Shown: positions 28,490 to 39,755 of the stretch, one piece after another
Position numbering within the stretch: the stretch's first letter is position 1
How the letters are laid out: each line of letters starts with the position of its first letter
Source of the DNA: Druceiella hillmani
Taxonomy: Eukaryota > Arthropoda > Insecta > Lepidoptera > Hepialidae
NCBI GenBank assembly: GCA_039881145.1
Contig: JAYKKI010000074.1
Coordinates: 9,216,501 to 9,280,500, forward strand
Length of the DNA stretch: 64,000 nucleotides
Reading direction: 5' to 3'
Notes under the pieces: model-generated
What the model saw: only the letters and a program-made list of their open reading frames with translations
Database searches by the model: none
What the model was told of the DNA's origin: nothing
Position numbers and translations under genes: made by a program

Positions 28490-28785
28490 GCATTAAAAAT
28501 TGTTATCTCTACTTTTAGGGTTGCTACCTTACAAGGGAAAAAAACAGAGTCGGAGAAAATCGCTCTATATCCCTCTGTTCGTCTGTTGCAGCCGTTTTTA
28601 TGAGAAAGCGTTTGGAGTAAAAATTAAAATTTAGCTTAATATACTAGAAATATAGTGAATAATAGAAAGTCAATGTTAGTGATGACTTACTACAAAAAAA
28701 TAAAGTAATTTCAATTAAAACTATGCACGGAACCTTCGATACGTGAGCCAGACTCTTACGTTGGTTGGCTTTTTAGTGATAATTA
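28490..28785 (+). repeat. Lepidopteran GGTTCCGTACC...CGAGTCCGACTCGCACTTGGCC-type element, near full length
   Basis: The left part reads TTTTAGGGTTGCTACCTTACAAGGGAAAAAAACAGAGTC... then CCCTCTGTTCGTCTG. The right end reads TGCACGGAACCTTCGATACGTGAGCCAGACTCTTACGTTGGTTGGCTTTTT. Both ends and the internal order fit a very common non-autonomous moth and butterfly repeat of about 300 bp. It is decayed throughout. It is the strongest single pointer to Lepidoptera in the window. The 61-codon frame at 28418-28603 overlaps it by chance. Confidence 0.72.
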
Positions 28786-29170
28786 GTCCGCTTTGCGCAA
28801 TAAATATTTCAAAACGTATGAATAAATCAACAACAAATTCATACACTATCTTGTAAATCAATTCGATGGGTTCACTTTATAACACAGCCCTTCAATTATT
28901 TATAATGAAGGCACAATTAAATTTGTGGCAGGATTCTTTTTGAATAAAACCTTATTGCTCCAGCATTCTGAAATTATTCTCAATAATGGGCCTTTTTAAA
29001 ACTTCTACAAAATCATTAATAAACGTTAATCAAATACTAGTTAAAGGTAATATTTTCGTCACTGGTTTCATTTCCTAGATTATCGTAACATAACTTCTCA
29101 GGAGCCCCTAGAGTTAAAACGGTTTAACAGATTATTTCGCGACGGGCGTAAGCAAACAACCACGCTATGA
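28786..29170. other. No gene seen
   Basis: AT-rich; a GC-richer run TTCGCGACGGGCGTAAGC near 29136 may mark the edge of the next repeat. Confidence 0.45.
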
Positions 29171-29214
29171 AATGACTTCCGCATTTTCGACAGTCCTTGT
29201 TAACCACGACGGAA

Positions 29215-29370
29215 CGGAGGAGGTATATACATTTAGAGTGAGAGTTTGTTTGTTCATTTTTGTGTGCAAAGAAATTTATCTCCAAAATGGTTTGACCGAT
29301 TTAGATATGGTTTTCTGTAAAATATTTGTGATTCATTGGCTATGGTTCTTTGATAGATTTTACGGCGATT
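29215..29370 (+). repeat. Possible lepidopteran repeat 5'/middle part
   Basis: GTTTGTTTGTTCATTTTTG, ATCTCCAAAATGGTTTGACCGATTTAGATATGGTTTT and GGCTATGGTTCTTTGATAGATTTTACGG follow the wording of moth repeats of the type TTTGTTTGTTTG...ATCTC-GAAAC-x-x-x-CCGATTT...GGCTATA...TTTTATCC. The 82-codon ORF across it (29172-29420) is therefore unlikely to be a gene. Confidence 0.45.
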
Positions 29371-29420
29371 ACGCACCAGGGGAAATAAACATTTCTTTAA
29401 TGACGAAGGTTATTATTTAG

Positions 29421-30080
29421 GTGCTATGATGTTAACTTGTCAGGGAGCGCTGCAATATCATTTTTGCTTGACCTAGATTAGCTACTTTGTAGCCTTTCTT
29501 CGGCTTTCTCGATGTGTGATCTACGGAACATGTTTCTCAAAGACTCTAATTTCTTCAATGTTATGCTATTGTACGGATTGTTAAAGAGTTTTCTTTGATG
29601 TAGATCAGTTATTACTACGTCGTCTAAAGATCATACTCTACTAAGAACCTAATAAGCTTGTCCTTTGGCGAAGGTGTTTTTAGAAGCTTAGTTATTAAGA
29701 CTAATAATAAAAAGTACAATTAAAATTTTGATTAAGTCCACGACCGATGTAAATCTTTCAGTCGAAAAAGTATAAAATAAAACGAAAAATTAAAAAAAAA
29801 CCCACAACAATTGTAGTCATTGTAATTAAAAAACGATTAAATATTTTTTTAAAAAACTCCCGGAATAAAAGAAAATAAGAACCTATAATATAATTACAAA
29901 CCCAAGAAAATCCGCTGGGGCGTCATTTCCATTTCCGTTCCCAATATCAATTACATTGTACCTGGCTTATAGACTGGAATATAATTTTTTATTACCTCTC
30001 CTTTGAAATATTTAATGCCGCTCGTATAAAATGAATGTGCGTTTGTATGTACATCAATAGACCAATACTGAAATCACTTT
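29421..30080. other. No gene seen
   Basis: AT-rich sequence without recognisable coding or RNA features. Confidence 0.5.
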
Positions 30081-30084
30081 GAAT

Positions 30085-30130
30085 TTATGGTAAACTAGCT
30101 GCCCGTCACGAGTTTGTCGGGTGAGGTAGA
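30085..30130 (+). repeat. ACTAGCTGCCCG-type repeat start
   Basis: AAACTAGCTGCCCGTCACGAGTTTGTCGGGTGAGG resembles the usual left end of arthropod repeats beginning ACTAGCTGxCCCGCxxCTTCGTCCGxG. The remainder cannot be traced. Confidence 0.45.
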
Positions 30131-31386
30131 TAATAACAATATTATCATATTAATGGAAAGATTTTATTTTATTCTCTTTCATATTTAATAATTATTTATG
30201 GTTAGGAAGCATGTAAAATATTGAAAATTGTTTGCATGTATATATTTTATGCAATATTTTAAACTATTTTTATAAAAAAAAATTAACACTCTGTAAAAGT
30301 TATAATAGGTTTACAAAAAAACGTTAAGTAGGCGTTTCAAATGTATGCTTACTTTAACGATAATTGAAATGAAAAATGGAAATATATAAAAGATTATAAA
30401 AATTCTGAGTGCCTCACATAATATTAATTCACATCACTTGCACTTCACTATTCTTATTTCGTGCAAATATTTTTGGAAATATACCTACTTAGATGAAATC
30501 ACTATTAATTATATGAAATCGCTATTATTAAAAAAAAATTTAAAACATATAAAAAACAACTTTTCTGTTGGGAGACTTACACAGTATTGAGAATGTTTTT
30601 TGTCAAAACCGTTATACAATAATATTGAAAATGCGAAAATTAAAATATATTTGAACGTGCATAGATCATGATTTTTAAAAATCTGGGTACTCAAGTTATC
30701 AGTAACCTATATAAGGTATAAAAATATTATAGGATGTTAGTGATGTCAATACGTTACGTTACGTTTTGGACTTTGCTTTGAATACGGTATCGGACAAAAG
30801 TGCGCTTGTATCGTCAAATTACCGTCATCCAACTACTCAAGTTCTGCTCGGGATTCACTAGCAATACAGTAGTAGTACTCGTAATTATCTCAGAGACAGA
30901 GTCTTTATTTCCAACGTTGATATTGTAACATTTATTATCACTATCACTTTTCTTTTTATACTAAGTATAGTAATAAGTATACTTTGTAGGTTTATTATGA
31001 AGTATACTAGTAAATGTGAGACAGTATTAACCATAGAAAGATAATCGTATGACAACGTAAGTAAAAGATAACCAAAAGCTTCAGAGACGCACGCTTTTCT
31101 AACGTGTCTATTTTATGGTAGTAATTAATTTATATTTAAATAATTTGGACATTTCAAAAAATTGGACGAGTTTTAAAAACAAAATGCATTTTTACTTTAA
31201 ATGTTTGTATTTCATATGCATTTAAATACAAATCACTAAACGTCCTATGAATAATTAACAAAAATCAATAATCTTCTATTTATATGAACCAATCTCGTAA
31301 CTTATTACAAAATAGTGCTATTTTTAAATAAAGTAGTTTATAATAAAATAAGTTTTCAAAAATCTACCAATGCCTAATTATTAATT
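30131..31386. other. AT-rich stretch, no gene seen
   Basis: No coding region was recognised. ACGTTACGTTACGTT near 30752 is a short tandem motif. Confidence 0.5.
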
Positions 31387-32400
31387 TTAGGGAGAGTCAT
31401 GGCAAACGTCATTTTTGTGTTCGTCGGAAACTGTCTTATTGCAGTTGGCGCAGATCATCTTTCTTTTCTTTTTTGACGTGCAGTAGCTGCAGTGACGCGT
31501 TTTTGTGGATGCCAGTTCTCCTTCTTCATCTGTGACAGCCTGTGCAGTAGGTCTTGGAAATATATTGTCAATGTTGCTTCACACAGGTCTTAGCGTTGTT
31601 AGGGCTTCTAGTCTTTGTGTCGTCTATGGTGTGGTCAGCTGAGCACTGAGTTTTTTCATGTATTCTCTGCGACTCAAGGGTTTATTCTATTTTGGTAGAA
31701 TATTGTGACAGTAAATGATATATTAACTAACAAATGTTTTATTCAATATGCCACAAAACATGGTCATTGTTCAATCTATTGGTTTTCCTTTAGTATGATA
31801 TTGTAGGTAGAGGCTACCCTGATGACGGTCACATGATGATAATATGTACACAATCTTTCGGTTTGTATGACAATAGTGTCAAACATACATCGTAATAAAA
31901 CATTGTCATACCTATTGGTCGAGATCGAGTGTTTTTAAGTCTTCAGAAATCTCGCGTTTATTCGATCTAATGATGCCAACGAACCCAGTGACGAACGAAC
32001 GAGGTGAGTTTGTACGGTTCCTTAAGAAAATATTCCACCGGAGATACCGAGGTAAACCAATTATTACAAGTAATGTTGCGATTTATGCCATGAACAGGTC
32101 GTGATAACTCTTTTACGTAATATTCTCCCTGCGGTGGTTCATTCGTGTTTGTGGCTCTCCCGATGTATGGCATTGCATTTTGTATGTACTTTGTTCCACT
32201 ATCGCACATCATAGGGATTTTAATTCCATACTTATTGGGTTTATTCGGGACGAACATTCTAAATGGGCACCTTCGTCAGAATTCCAGTAAATGTTTGTTG
32301 ATAGTGACATGTCCACCCAGTGAATATTATATTTTGCTCTGCGCTATAAAAAGTTTCCAGGCTTTTCTTATTAGAATAGCGCAAATTAATTCGCGCGCTA
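31387..32400 (-). pseudogene. Decayed piggyBac transposase, C-terminal half including the cysteine-rich domain
   Basis: A DNA transposase of the classical (moth) piggyBac group. The longest frame, 31967-32257, reads FVPNKPNKYGIKIPMMCDSG, then PYIGRATNTNEPP, GEYYVKELSRPVHG and NITCNNWFTSV. These are the diagnostic DDE_Tnp_1_7 segments. Upstream, after one stop, the sequence VTINKHLLEF and RRCPFR is visible. Downstream, after frameshifts, come SNKREISEDL, LTLLSYKPK and VYILSSCD, then a RKTNR piece, and finally an undamaged 43-codon frame at 31390-31521 ending at TAA. That frame carries C-x2-C (HCSYCTSKKKRK), C-x2-C (ICANCNK) and H-x4-C, the cross-brace zinc domain that binds element ends. By family comparison, two catalytic Asp positions read Asn (TINK for T-[IV]-D-E; CNNWFTS for CDNWFTS), and the GGVD segment with the third Asp appears deleted. 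The copy cannot be active. No terminal repeats were found. Confidence 0.88.
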
Positions 32401-32404
32401 AATG

Positions 32405-34725
32405 AAAAGAAATAGCAATATGTTCACCGCGCGGTACTTACCTTACTTCATTTTTTCATTGCGTAAACGTATTTAATGTTAATACTTTGTTAATAATTTA
32501 TTACTAACCGAACATTTTATACGTGCTGAGTTATTGGTTGTTTAATTTGAAAATATTTCTTCCTTTGTAGTCTGCCACCTCTCCCATCTATATTCGAATC
32601 GAAGACAATACATTGAAAAATTTTTTATGTACTTAAATATGGTGAACAATATTATCTTTATCGTCAATATTGTAATTGGAATTTTAATTTAAATATTATA
32701 CTTTATTTTAAAATAATAGCAAGTGCATTTATTTTAAAATGAAATATCTTTCCCGAAACAGTTTTGGGTAATAAAACTTTAGGAATATGTTAAACATTAG
32801 CTTTTAAATTACGGTTTTGATTGTAAATGTCTGTGAGTGATACTCGGACCGACATGTACCGCTATAAGACGCTAAATATTCCGTTTTTGTCTTTGGTATG
32901 GAACCATGATAAATGGTCCATGCTTCGGTGATGTTCTTCAAGAAAAAAGCGCAAAAGTACAAGAGCGCAAAGTAAAAACGACCGAAAATAATCGGAATCT
33001 ACGTATTTTTAATTGTTATAGATATAGATATTATCAATTTAATCCTTGTAGTCATCTTCCATTAATTGTCACAAAATGAACTTCGAAGAGAGTGCATGCG
33101 CAGCTGTGTTATTAAGATTATGAAAATTTAGGTAGCTACGAAATATTTTTAGGTGCAGTTTTGCGATGTCAGACTTTTGCTTTACAAAATAATGCCATTC
33201 AAACTTTTACCAGACCGCCAATATTTTTAGTTTCTTTCATTAACGTTTTATTTTCATCTTATTGGCTTCTATCATAAGCATTAATTACAACCAGTGTACA
33301 CAACTTATTGCACATAATATTATCATACAGACATAACAAAGAACCACTTTGCGAAAGGGGTTTATATCTAAACATATCTTTTTCAGTACTCTAGATTACG
33401 CGTATGTGTACGTACATACACACACACACTTACTCAGAAAATCTAAAATTATTAGTTTTTCATACTTATGTACTTACTAAAGAATGAAATATAACTTTAT
33501 TAGACATTATTCGTAATTAGTATCGGTATGCAACATTCAATTTGTATATGCATTTGATTGATTTTTATTCTCCGAAAATAGATTTAAGCATAATTTTTTT
33601 TAATATATCCAAGAATACCTTGACTTTCAATTTCAATTTTAATTTAGAGTATTAATTTGTGGTTGACAGGTTATTTACTGCTTACAACAAATATACAACG
33701 ATTTATTCCATTTCAGCAACCGAAGAAGCTCTACTATCTTCAAAGTAAATTATTAATATGCTCAAACCGGATGTTGCTACAAAAGTTCTTAATTAATATC
33801 TGAAAGGCGTATTGATATAATACAATATTCTGACTTGTCTAATGTACAAATTCTCAATCGAGGAATTATTCCAGCTAAGGCTGGTGGAAGCGTAACTAAA
33901 TTTTACTTTGATGTGAGTCATAATAATTAACGTGAATCTGTGATATCTTTAGTAATAAAGAGCATGTTTGTGAAGTATTCGTAAATATTTGTTTGGGGGT
34001 TAAAATAACATTTGTAAAGACGCGATGATTTCCATACAATCAAAGGTAAGTGCAAGCTGATTGCGAACTTAACGGTGGATTTCCTAGAGTTCTCAATTAC
34101 CTATATTTGTTATATTGTTACAAAAAATAATAATGAGGAACAGTGTACAAGGGACGACATTTTGCAAAAGGAGCACATTTGATTAATAATTAAATTTCAT
34201 TTAATTCACAAAAATCTTAACAAATACAAAAATAAAAATAAATTAGGGCGTCTTATCTATTACAACTAGGTAAACTACGTTATATATATTATTATATAAT
34301 TTAAACTAGGTATATTCAATTATATAGTTTAAATAGTATACCGACCTATATGATATGCGAAAAAATTGTATAATTATTAAAAAACGCAGCAAAATTTGGA
34401 ACCAAATGTGTCGTTCCTTAAATTAATATTTATCAAAACAAAGCAAGGTTTTATGAAAATGCAGTATAGGTGAGAATTAGCGTTACTAGATGTCCCTTAT
34501 TTTTTCATAACCCGTTTTAACAACCGATTTCAAAAAGAGAGGAAATTCCAAATACGTCGCATATTTTTGTTTGTGCTTATATCTCCGGTACCAACATTTA
34601 TGATCCTTTTTTATTTAGATAGTTAAACTTCGAGCATCATCCCATGAAAATAGTTACAATGAGGCCATAGAAAGTGAAAGTACATCATAGAATTTCCGAA
34701 CACAGAAGATCACAGATGTCAAGAT
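32405..34725. other. AT-rich stretch with minor repeats, no gene
   Basis: At 32855-32925, ATTCCGTTTTTGTCTTTGGTATGGAACC recalls the moth GTTCCGTTTTT...GGTACGGAACC repeat tail. At 33415-33429 there is a short (CA)n. No coding region was recognised. Confidence 0.45.
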
Positions 34726-34729
34726 CAAG

Positions 34730-34825
34730 TTTAGAACCTGTGGATTTAATGATATCTATTAATATGTAATAGATATCATTAAATCCACAGGTTCTAAACG
34801 GTTCTAAATCCACAGGTTCTAAATG
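34730..34825. repeat. Perfect 32-bp-arm palindrome plus a third partial copy
   Basis: Arms 34730-34761 and 34767-34798 are perfect complements with a 5-nt loop (ATATG). Part of the right arm (GGTTCTAAATCCACAGG-TTCTAAA) is repeated directly again up to 34825. Such sequence perfection in a decayed neighbourhood means the event is recent, or the structure is kept identical by gene conversion or is a sequencing artefact. Confidence 0.97.
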
Positions 34826-35039
34826 TCTCATAGCTACAAAAATAGTGTTTTAAGCAAAATCAGGGTATCATTAAAGTTCTAAGGGATTTCGGTACTAATC
34901 ACTTCATACTTCTGGTACAGGCACGTTTAAAATAAACGCACTAGCCACGTACGTTGTGCCATCGTATCGTGCGTATTCCCATATAATATATTTACATTTG
35001 TTTCAATTCAACACGGTTATACAATTATGTCGCTAATAC

Positions 35040-35220
35040 ATAACATTTTAGGGACAATATATTGACATCATAGATTACAATGTACGATGGAGATCTATGC
35101 AACGTAGGCTATGCAACCCGATGTGTTGGACATTATCATTAATTAGGTCGCAAGTGCGCGTTGTTTCGAATTTACAAGTTAATCAACTTGTGACATAACG
35201 GATTAAATTATAGTAATTTT
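35040..35220 (+). repeat. Dispersed repeat R3, copy A
   Basis: Contains ACAATATATTGACATCATAGATTACAATGTACGATGG and CATTAATTAGGTCGCAAGTGCGCGTTGTTTCGAATTTACAAG. Both blocks recur in the same order in the reverse complement of 39625-39755. The second block recurs at 36985-37060 on the plus strand. Family unknown; no coding capacity. Confidence 0.65.
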
Positions 35221-35489
35221 GCTTTATAACCTCTATTTGCATGGATATCTACAGCTTCTTATTACTAAAATGCATCAAGTATTCGAGGCACAGCACCACA
35301 TTGAAAATGAAGGAAAATTATCAAAGTTTCATTCTTCTCGTATGCATTCAGAATATAATGTGCATTTATCTCAAGTATTTTATGACTCGTGTGATATAGG
35401 AGATACGACAATCTGCGAAATATGATACTACTTCAAACATCTGACAATCACCGACGAATATGTTTGTAAGTCAAAGGGGCTGGTGTTCA

Positions 35490-35640
35490 ATTACTGCTCA
35501 GACGTATGAGTATTCATCCAACAAAGAACGTTTATATTATTCACACAGTCATTTTCCGCATTAAGTGGAGTAGAAAATGTTCAGGAACTATGTGAAAATT
35601 TCAAATACACGCTTTAAATATACTCTGTACATATACTCTT
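35490..35640 (+). repeat. Dispersed repeat R4, copy 1 (tentative)
   Basis: The block AAAGAACGTTTATATTATTCACACAGTCATTTT...GTGGAGTAGAAAATGTTCAGGAACTAT resembles AAGAACGATTTTAATTAGCGCAGTTCTATCATC...CTGAGTAGAAAATGTTAGGAACAAT at about 39054-39112. The longest exact shared string is GAGTAGAAAATGTT. R3 and R4 may be parts of one larger element. Confidence 0.4.
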
Positions 35641-36869
35641 TACTCATTAAAAAAATGTAAGTCATTATTCGTGAAAATGTCCGTGAAATTTTAGCAGCAA
35701 TATATAAAATATTCTTGACTTTTTTGCATATTCATCACAGACGGAAGTTTCAATTAATAGAATAATATTTTCAGATTAAACATTATGAAAAGTATCTGGT
35801 CTGATATCCACAAAAGGGATTAATATCCATTTACATGATATATTGGCTGTATTACTTGATACAGATAACTTTCCTTGTTAACATTTTCAACATTTAATAT
35901 TTTCATGCTAGGGTAAAGTTAGAGATCGCAACATTGTTTCCAGGCAAGCAGAAAAGCTTGGAACGGTGCCTTGAAGTTTCTGTCGTTCGCACCAAAGTTT
36001 AAAAAAATATTTAATTAAAATTTATATTCGCAAATATTTTTTTATTATTCCTTAAGCTACTTTTACCATCCGACTTTGTAACGTATAGCCCTCGATATCA
36101 ACTGGTGAATCCATACCAACGCACGAGGCCAAAATAAATTAGATTTATGGATGGATGCACTGCATCTTTTTATTTCTGACTGAAATTCGCTTCAATCACT
36201 ACTGTCAATTTACATAAAATTACTTGCTTCATTATAAGTATATTTTTAATATAGGACATATTTGCTGGTAACTTTGATGTACTTTGTTTTTCCCGAGAGA
36301 AACGACGATTTTAAAACTGAACTAATTAGGTTAATTTTATAATGTTACTAATTTAAAAAAACTTACTATTTACGAGTATATACTTAAGCTCTTTGGTCTA
36401 TCGTATTAAGCTTACGATTGAATTTTTAAAAAGTGACTTTACAGTCTTTTCAATCTATAAATATATTTATATTGTAACTATAATAGATGCTATATGTACT
36501 AAAAGTACCTCTGTGGACAGTAACTCTTATTGTCTCTATTTTTTTATTCGACCATCCAATTTAACAATAAACGTCTTATGTCTAGGCAGTAAATTCTTCA
36601 TTAAATTATGAGTAAATGTTACTTTTACTAGTGTTAACTGTTTAAAACTTTTTATCTGATTTACCGTCTTTTACTATATCTTTTTTCTATTGATTAAATC
36701 AGCTAGTAATACAGGTATTGAATATAATTTATATTGTAGTAAAAATTGCAAAATTCCTTTTCCTTTTAAGTTCCATAAAAACATACATTTTGATGATAAT
36801 TTCCCATGCAAATATCATACTAACAAATTGAAGTGAATATATTTGTCACAATCGAATAAGTTTATGGAG

Positions 36870-37065
36870 TCGTGTGTATACATCGCTATTATTATTAATC
36901 AGGATGGGTTAACAATGTATGATGTATGACCAAAGAGATTCTATCCGGTAACAATACATTAAGAAACAGATTCCGGCGACATCTCTATTAATAAAGTCAC
37001 GAGTGCGCTTTGTTTCTAGATTACAATTTCATCGGTTTGTTTTGATGAAGTGAAATGGATTAAAG
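36870..37065 (+). repeat. Dispersed repeat R3, copy B
   Basis: Shares TCACGAGTGCGCTTTGTTTCTAGATTACAA, a T-rich spacer and AATGGATTAAAGTAATT with copy A (GTCGCAAGTGCGCGTTGTTTCGAATTTACAA...ACGGATTAAATTATAGTAATTT). Similarity further left (ACAATGTATGATG) is weaker. A minus-strand 61-codon frame overlaps and is not conserved. Confidence 0.55.
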
Positions 37066-37369
37066 TAATTACCCTTAGGTAGCTGAATGTAATTAGGGTT
37101 CATTTGCTGCTTACGTAAACATATTAGTTTGCAAGGTGATGGGTCGTGAAAGGTTAAATGATTATGTAATTTTGTAATTTGTATTATTTCATTTGATCCT
37201 AAAATATTATACAAGAAATGTTACATTACGCGTCTTTACTAATTGCTCAAAATTAAATATTGTTTTGTGGTGTAAATAAATACATATAGATAAGAATTTG
37301 CTAATAAAAATCATTCGTTGTACCTTCATATATGTAAATATGGGAGAATTTCACTGTACTTTACTAATT

Positions 37370-37530
37370 ATTCAGAAACCATTCCAACGAACCCAAGCAC
37401 GGTGTGTTTATGGTTAACCATTGGGAAGTTTTTGTATATACCTTTCTTCTCCACTAGGTTCCTCCTCTCCCATTATGTTAGCTCGAAATTATATTGTATT
37501 GGTTTAAACAGACAAAGTTTCAAACTGGAT
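37370..37530 (+). repeat. Single diverged unit of the 123-bp minisatellite
   Basis: CCAACGAACCCAAGCACGGTGTGTTTATGGTTAACCATTGGGAAGTTTTTG, then CTTTCTTCTCCACTAGGTTCCTCCTCTCCCATTATGTTAGCTCG, follows the order of the 22880-24010 unit. In particular it ends like the last unit of that array (CCCATTATATTAGCTCGATAT). Confidence 0.65.
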
Positions 37531-39029
37531 GTGATAACTACAAGTGAGTGAAATTGACTTGCTGTTTTTAATTACATACAAGTAAAGCGAATTAAATATA
37601 TTAAAAAAGACAATGTAATCACCCGTAAAAAAGTGTAAATGAAAAGAGGTACCGTAGCAAATAAAAAAGCTTAATAAATCCTAATAATATATGACATTTG
37701 ATTATCGCCACTGCGTTGATCTTTGCCATTTACTGATTTTATCAGAATTTAATCCGTGAAAGGAATTTATGAAGAAGCGACTCTTAAGAAAAGACGCAAC
37801 ACGCAAAAAAATGTAACTGAATCAGTTCTACAAAATATAACATAAAAGTGTTGGAAGACAAGTACAACAAAGCGTGCAATGATCATATAGGAAACCTATA
37901 CGAAGATAGTAATAATAATAGCCATCGATACTTTCTTCATTGTTTAATAAAATAAATTTCGCCAGCGCCACATTGCTTTCTTAGAATACGCACCTATTAT
38001 CGTATTTAAACCAAAAATCATAATTAATTTTCCTTCTCTATTTTAGTATCATGATATGTAAATATGATACATCCACCATCTAAGATGAAGTTTTGCAATA
38101 ATAATGCCAATAGATTGAATGTTAACATATATTTGTAAATATTTATTAAATCGGATCGAATGTTAACATATATTTGTTAATATGTTTTGCTGGGTGTCGG
38201 TAAAGAGTAATGATGATCGAAGTATATATGAAGTATGAAAATATGTAAGTAGGCGTTTCGAAGCATAAGGATCATGAATATGTATAGTGTTCAGGTATAT
38301 GGAAATATTATGTATGCCAAAAAATATTGACAGTTTTTTAAATTCCTATGAACACGGATATGGTAATAGCCACATACATACTTAGAATAAAGAGTAGTCC
38401 AGAAGGCGAGAAACGAGCGCTGGTGTGTCTACAAAAACTACGCATAAAATGCGTAGTATTAAAACGCGGCTGTCATTGCAATCACAGTTGTGAACAGTTG
38501 TGTGGTTTGTATGTGGCAATATTGCTTAAAATACAGGAGACGAAAAGTGAGTGGCTTATGTTAATTCTTCGCGTGAAAATCAGTGAAATATAACATTGGA
38601 CAAAATATAATTGAGTGTATGGCGGGGTATAAAATACGCCCTAAAAATAAATACGACCTACATATGAAGTCAGGTTCTCGAGAAAATAGGTCAAACGTGC
38701 CTACTCGATAATAATACAAATACAACGAAATATTTATGTAAACTTAATTTTTCTTTGGAAAAATTGTTGCTTATTTGATATAGTGTAAAAAAAATCGTTT
38801 GTACATTCATTTGGTAAACAAAAATATATGGATTGACATATTTCCTATATCTCAAACTCGGTCGTTACTTTTTTTGTGATTATATGTCCTTCATTATGTC
38901 TTATTATTCCTATCTTATTATCCTATGTTTTCATGGCAAGATTTATTATTATAGATCATCTATGTTATGCGTAATACGTTATGCGGCAAATTCTCTCACA
39001 TTTTGTTTTTAAGATTACGTATCCTTTCA
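37531..39029. other. AT-rich stretch with one unexplained ORF
   Basis: An 81-codon plus-strand frame at 38348-38593 (starting MNTDMVIATYILRIK, with several cysteines in its middle) is not recognised and has a CTACGCAT/ATGCGTAG dyad inside. A 20-bp direct repeat GAATGTTAACATATATTTGT occurs twice at about 38118 and 38159. Nothing else was seen. Confidence 0.35.
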
Positions 39030-39180
39030 AGAGCCGTCAGCAATATGACCGATAAGAACGATTTTAATTAGCGCAGTTCTATCATCAACTGAGTAGAAAA
39101 TGTTAGGAACAATATTAAATTTCTCAACATTTTCCGGAAAACAAAATTCAAACTGAGTATGTATAAAACGCGTTTATGAA
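39030..39180 (+). repeat. Dispersed repeat R4, copy 2 (tentative)
   Basis: See copy 1 at 35490-35640 for the shared strings. Confidence 0.4.
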
Positions 39181-39624
39181 ATAAATATATTTTTCTTTTC
39201 ATTTAAACCACACCTTAATAAGAAGGTTTAATTCAGAATCAGTTGAGTATTTTCATGAAATTCCAAACTTCAAACTCAGTAAAAAATTCAGTTTGATACA
39301 AGAAATAACCTTTATGAATATTAGACACGTTTTTTGTTGTGCATTGTATATACGTATATCAGGGCAGTAAACGATTAGGATCTGTTCAAAAAGCGATTTC
39401 AAAAATTCATTACTTATAAAATTACCCCAATTTTAATTACTTCTATCGTCAAAACTCGAATTGATAATAAAGCACATATTTGAGAGTGTGCAATTGCTTA
39501 TTTTCGTTCATTGCCGATATTGAAGACAACACACTATATGTTTGCTCACAATATTTAATCCATTTTAGTATGAAATACATAATTACCATAATATATTCCA
39601 TTATATCAGAAGGCGAAGGACCTA

Positions 39625-39755
39625 TAAATTTCAAACGTCCCACACTTGTGACGTAATTAATGAAAATGTCGCTCACATACGGTTGAAGCACCACCCACAT
39701 TGAAATCTATACGATAGTACATCGTAATCTACGATGTTAATATATTGTAACAAGT
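39625..39755 (-). repeat. Dispersed repeat R3, copy C (inverted)
   Basis: On the minus strand it reads ACAATATATTAACATCGTAGATTACGATGTACTATCG..., then CATTTTCATTAATTACGTCACAAGTGTGGGACGTTTGAAATTTATAG, a good match to copy A. The 83-codon minus frame at 39449-39700 starts inside it and is not conserved in the other copies. Confidence 0.65.
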
